This document shows positions 61,652 through 64,000 of a stretch of 64,000 bases of DNA, piece by piece. The DNA is from Streptomyces indicus (GTDB taxonomy: Bacteria > Actinomycetota > Actinomycetes > Streptomycetales > Streptomycetaceae). Numbering within the stretch: the first letter of the stretch is position 1; each line of letters starts with the position of its first letter. The notes under the pieces were generated by a model that worked only from the letters and a program-made list of their open reading frames with translations, made no database searches and was not told where the DNA came from. The stretch is taken from assembly GCF_900100315.1 (NCBI RefSeq), contig NZ_FNFF01000002.1, positions 558,001 through 622,000 on the forward strand, read 5' to 3'. The position numbers and the translations under genes were made by a program.

Positions 61652-62281
61652 GTGGAACTGGCCTATTACTCGGACTACGCCGTGCGCCTCGTCAACAGCG
61701 AGGAGCCGGTGCGCGAGAAGGACACGCTCACGAGCGTCGAGGCGGTGCGCGCGCTCTTCGGCGCGAATCAGTCGGCGGCCCGGCGGGCCACGGACGCGGA
61801 CGTCACGCGCTTCCGCTCGGTGCGGGCGCGGCTGCGCGCGGTCTTCGAGGCGGCCGACGGCGGGGACGAGACCCTCGCCGTCGACCTGCTCAACTCACTG
61901 CTGCTCGAATTCCCGGTGAGCCCGCAGATCTCCGGGCACGACCACCGCGACGACGCGGGCAACCCGCTGTGGCACATGCACCTCGCGGACCACCCCTCGA
62001 ACGCGACGGCGGGCTACGCGGCCATCGCCTCCATGGGCCTGGCCTTCCACCTCACCGAGCACGGCGTGGACCGCCTGGGCCTCTGCGAGGCGACCCCGTG
62101 CCGCAACGCGTACCTGGACACGTCCACCAACCGCTCCCGCCGCTACTGCTCCGACCGCTGCGCGACCCGGGCCAATGTCGCGGCCTACCGGGCCCGCAAG
62201 CGCGAGGAGGCGGCCGAGCGCACCGACCGCGAGGCGAGCACGGGACGCACCGCCGAGAAGAGCCAGAACGGCAGCCGCTGA
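61652..62281 (+). CDS. CGNR zinc-finger domain regulator
   Basis: A 209-aa protein. The N-terminal ABATE domain (about 1-140) includes LVNSEEPVREKDTLTSVEAV and LLNSLLLEFPVSPQISGHDH. The C-terminal CGNR zinc finger has C...C...YC..RC: LGLCEATPCRNAYLDTS then RRYCSDRCATRANVAAYRAR. Such proteins bind DNA and are often autoregulators. GTG 61652 has AAGGA upstream. Its last 97 bp overlap the sodX gene on the other strand. It is divergent from the methyltransferase. Confidence 0.85.
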   Translation: MELAYYSDYAVRLVNSEEPVREKDTLTSVEAVRALFGANQSAARRATDADVTRFRSVRARLRAVFEAADGGDETLAVDLLNSLLLEFPVSPQISGHDHRDDAGNPLWHMHLADHPSNATAGYAAIASMGLAFHLTEHGVDRLGLCEATPCRNAYLDTSTNRSRRYCSDRCATRANVAAYRARKREEAAERTDREASTGRTAEKSQNGSR

Positions 62282-62610
62282 CCCTCGGCGCGCGGCCGGT
62301 AGCGGCCGAGCACCTTGGCGAGCACCAGCTCCTCGGGCACCGTCCCGTAGTCCGTGCTGTCGCCGCCCGCGAAGGAGTTGTCCCCGAGCACCCACCAGCC
62401 GCCCTCGCGCCGCTCGACGGCGCGCTTGACCACCAGCAGGTCCTGCTGGAACGGGTGGCGCAGGACGATCACGTCACCGGGCCGGATCCGCACCCCGTAC
62501 CGGATCAGCAGCTGGTCGCCGTGGTGCAGCGTGGGCACCATGGACGGACCGTGCACCTCGGCGGTCCCGAACGGCACTCTGCGCTCCCCCCGTCGCACCG
62601 ACTCCTGCAT
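62185..62610 (-). CDS. sodX: SodX, nickel-SOD maturation protease (S26 type)
   Basis: A 141-aa signal-peptidase-type S26 protease that removes the SodN pro-peptide. The catalytic Ser is S23 in VHGPSMVPTL and the Lys is K62 in DLLVVKRAVE; GDNSFAGGDST matches the conserved domain. No N-terminal membrane anchor is obvious. SD GGAGG lies six bases before ATG 62610. It is head-to-head with sodN (215-bp gap). Its C-terminal 32 codons overlap the CGNR gene on the opposite strand; the true end may be within this overlap, but no earlier stop is present. Confidence 0.9.
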   Translation of the reverse strand: MQESVRRGERRVPFGTAEVHGPSMVPTLHHGDQLLIRYGVRIRPGDVIVLRHPFQQDLLVVKRAVERREGGWWVLGDNSFAGGDSTDYGTVPEELVLAKVLGRYRPRAEGQRLPFWLFSAVRPVLASRSVRSAASSRLRAR

Positions 62611-62825
62611 CAGGCACCTCCCGGCATCGGTCCCCACGCTCCCGGCTCGCTCCCGAGCAGCGGAGACCCCATTCTCCGCCCACCTCACAGTGTGCAGTGG
62701 GATCGTCCACGGGTCCCAGGTCCACCCTGGACTTTTGACCTAAGCACCCGGGGGCACCCGCGAAAGTCCCTCCTCCAGGGAGTAATGTCCCACCTGAGAA
62801 GACGATCACGAGGAAGGACAGCTAC

Positions 62826-63221
62826 ATGCTCTCCCGCCTGTTTGCGCCCAAGGTGAAGGTCAGCGCCCACTGCGACCTGCCCTGCGGTGTGTACGACCCC
62901 GCCCAGGCCCGTATCGAGGCGGAGTCGGTCAAGGCCGTCCAGGAGAAGATGGCCGGGAACGACGACCCGCACTTCCAGGCTCGCGCCACCGTCATCAAGG
63001 AGCAGCGCGCCGAGCTCGCCAAGCACCACGTGTCGGTGCTGTGGAGCGACTACTTCAAGCCCCCGCACTTCGAGAAGTACCCGGAGCTGCACCAGCTGGT
63101 GAACGACACCCTCAAGGCCCTCTCGGCCGCGAAGGGCTCGACCGACCCGGCGACCGGCCAGAAGGCGCTGGACTACATCGCCCAGATCGACAAGATCTTC
63201 TGGGAGACCAAGAAGGCCTGA
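62826..63221 (+). CDS. sodN: Nickel superoxide dismutase
   Basis: A 131-aa NiSOD. A 14-residue N-terminal pro-peptide (LSRLFAPKVKVSA) precedes HCDLPCGVYDPAQ, the nickel hook: after SodX cleavage His1, Cys2 and Cys6 bind Ni. The rest is the four-helix core (KEQRAELAKHHVSVLWSDYF, IAQIDKIFWETKKA). Converts superoxide to O2 and H2O2 in the cytosol as a hexamer. GAGGAAGGA precedes ATG 62826. In Streptomyces, sodN expression depends on nickel through Nur and an sRNA from sodF; no sodF is in the window. A hairpin terminates the gene. Confidence 0.97.
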   Translation: MLSRLFAPKVKVSAHCDLPCGVYDPAQARIEAESVKAVQEKMAGNDDPHFQARATVIKEQRAELAKHHVSVLWSDYFKPPHFEKYPELHQLVNDTLKALSAAKGSTDPATGQKALDYIAQIDKIFWETKKA

Positions 63222-63291
63222 TCCGGGCCGTGTTCGGCACGGGCTGCGATCGGTGCACCGTCGCAGGCCGACGGACTCTTGGACATCAGGG

Positions 63292-63323
63292 AAGGGCCCG
63301 GCCGGGGTACCGGCCGGGCCCTT
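63292..63323. terminator. Hairpin terminator after sodN
   Basis: Fourteen-base perfect arms (63292-63305, 63310-63323) around GGTA. Bidirectional with the convergent lipoprotein gene. Confidence 0.9.
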
Positions 63324-63359
63324 TCGTGTGCGCGCGGGCGGCGTTTCAGAGGCGGCGGT

Positions 63360-64000
63360 TCAGAGGGTGGCGACCTCGTCCGCTTCCGGCGGGGTGACCG
63401 TCACCAGCTCGTTGAACTCGCTGAGTTCGACCGTGAGCTTTCCATCGGCGGACTCGGACTTCAGCGGGTACGGCTGGCCCTCGGCGGCCACGTAGAGGGT
63501 GTGCTCCTGGCCGTGGGCCCGGCCCTTGACCGCGATCACCTTCGTGTCGTCGACCTCGCTCTCCTCGCCCTTGACCGGGTCGGTGAGCCGGCCGCCGGAC
63601 AAGGACTGGAGGGTGTCCAGGTTGCACAGGGTCTTGAGGCCTTCGAGCTCCGGGGCCCTGTTGAGGTTGCGCTTGATGTACTTGCCCTCGATGTCCTTCG
63701 CGTCGGCGGAGGCGGAGGGGTCGGCGGAGCCTGTGCTGTTCGGCTCCGCGAGCAGGTTCTCCACCATCTTGTCGTCCGGCTTGATCCAGGCCGTACGGTC
63801 GGCGAGCACCAGGAACTCGAAGCTGCCGCCGTCGTCCGGCAGCTTCATCTCGCCGGTGCAGTTGCCCTGCCGGTCGACCGAGAGCTCGGTCTCCCTGGCC
63901 CCCGACCTGGCCGCCTCGTCGTCGATCTCGAGGTGCACGGACTCGGCGGTCTTGAAGGCCGCCGCCGACCTGCGCAGGATCTGCTCCGCCTCCAGGTTCG
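63360..64000 (-). CDS. Lipoprotein-like protein, 5' end beyond window
   Basis: The visible 212 residues (no stop until 63360, start outside) begin NLEAEQILRRSAAAFKTAESV and match the LppX/LprG-like fold found in actinobacterial lipoproteins: SVHLEIDDEA, a loop with NCTGEMKLPDDGG, and a C-terminal beta segment (KLTVELSEFNELVTVTPP). A single Cys pair (NCTG and LCNL) may be disulphide-linked. The signal and lipobox are not visible. Such proteins bind lipids or lie in the envelope; the ligand is unknown. Confidence 0.65.
   Translation of the reverse strand, partial: NLEAEQILRRSAAAFKTAESVHLEIDDEAARSGARETELSVDRQGNCTGEMKLPDDGGSFEFLVLADRTAWIKPDDKMVENLLAEPNSTGSADPSASADAKDIEGKYIKRNLNRAPELEGLKTLCNLDTLQSLSGGRLTDPVKGEESEVDDTKVIAVKGRAHGQEHTLYVAAEGQPYPLKSESADGKLTVELSEFNELVTVTPPEADEVATL

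Noticed and set aside
62826..63221. Signal peptide on SodN.
   Set aside because: The first 14 residues are the known pro-peptide removed by SodX, not a secretion signal.

Overview
The window is a piece of chromosome from a high-GC actinomycete, almost certainly a Streptomyces. The base composition is very GC-rich, and the markers fit: a conservon (cvnABCD), nickel superoxide dismutase with its SodX protease, the actinobacterial fused 2-oxoglutarate enzyme Kgd, a Lon gene with an HspR-type HAIR operator, and many leaderless genes. I see no tRNA, rRNA, CRISPR array, insertion sequence or prophage. It reads as ordinary core chromosome with some lineage-specific additions. The last gene (lipoprotein-like, minus strand) is cut by the right edge.

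Layout. 0-3.4 kb: NHEJ polymerase and ATP-dependent ligase, a NERD protein, and a dual-specificity-type phosphatase. 3.5-7.4 kb: a small sorting-tail-like protein, a class F-like sortase, a lipoprotein overlapping a sensor kinase that has no adjacent response regulator, and a secreted SH3-like protein. 7.5-10.6 kb: a second FtsW/RodA plus class B PBP pair. 10.6-13.8 kb: two divergent non-haem di-iron proteins (ferritin-like and AurF-like) with a TetR regulator. 14.2-15.3 kb: an NlpC/P60 protein that lacks its catalytic cysteine. 15.3-21.4 kb: a conservon whose fifth gene is a styrene-monooxygenase-like flavoenzyme. 21.8-26.2 kb: PP2C-like protein, MarR regulator, GH25 muramidase, RidA with a TetR regulator and a long perfect operator, and a nucleoside deaminase. 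26.3-34 kb: Lon, GNAT, methyltransferases, LysR, DoxX-like protein and a spermidine-synthase-like protein. 34.2-41 kb: an OmpR/HK pair, Kgd and a small acidic protein. 41-47 kb: a two-component system divergent from a MacAB-like export operon. 47-55.8 kb: DUF4097 protein with PadR, lipoprotein, YwqG-like and DinB-like proteins, an HTH/Clp-N operon, an imine-reductase-like dehydrogenase with TetR, and a quinone oxidoreductase. 56-60.4 kb: malic enzyme and a polar amino acid (probably glutamate) ABC transporter. 60.7-64 kb: methyltransferase, CGNR zinc-finger protein, SodX, SodN and the truncated lipoprotein.

How the genes work together. Several units look self-regulated from their own sequence: TetR/RidA (33-bp inverted repeat), PadR/DUF4097, HTH/Clp-N (palindromes overlapping -35 and -10), Lon (HAIR) and the TetR/imine reductase pair. 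Cell-envelope functions recur: sortase, FtsW/PBP, GH25, the NlpC pseudo-peptidase, three sensor kinases and five lipoproteins or lipoprotein-like proteins. Central carbon and redox functions (Kgd, malic enzyme, SodN, Lon) form the conserved core.

Three window-wide patterns stand out. First, thirteen genes lack a Shine-Dalgarno sequence and instead have a -10-like hexamer exactly 6 or 7 nt before the start codon. Second, at least five genes have short tandem duplications that begin in the gene's last codons and run through the stop codon. Third, simple in-frame repeats have expanded protein tails (VASDT, EA, QGW, DPA). The last two suggest active slippage or short duplication. No clearly new multi-gene system is proven here. 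The best candidates are the conservon-flavoenzyme unit, the divergent di-iron pair, and the dead NlpC/P60 protein.
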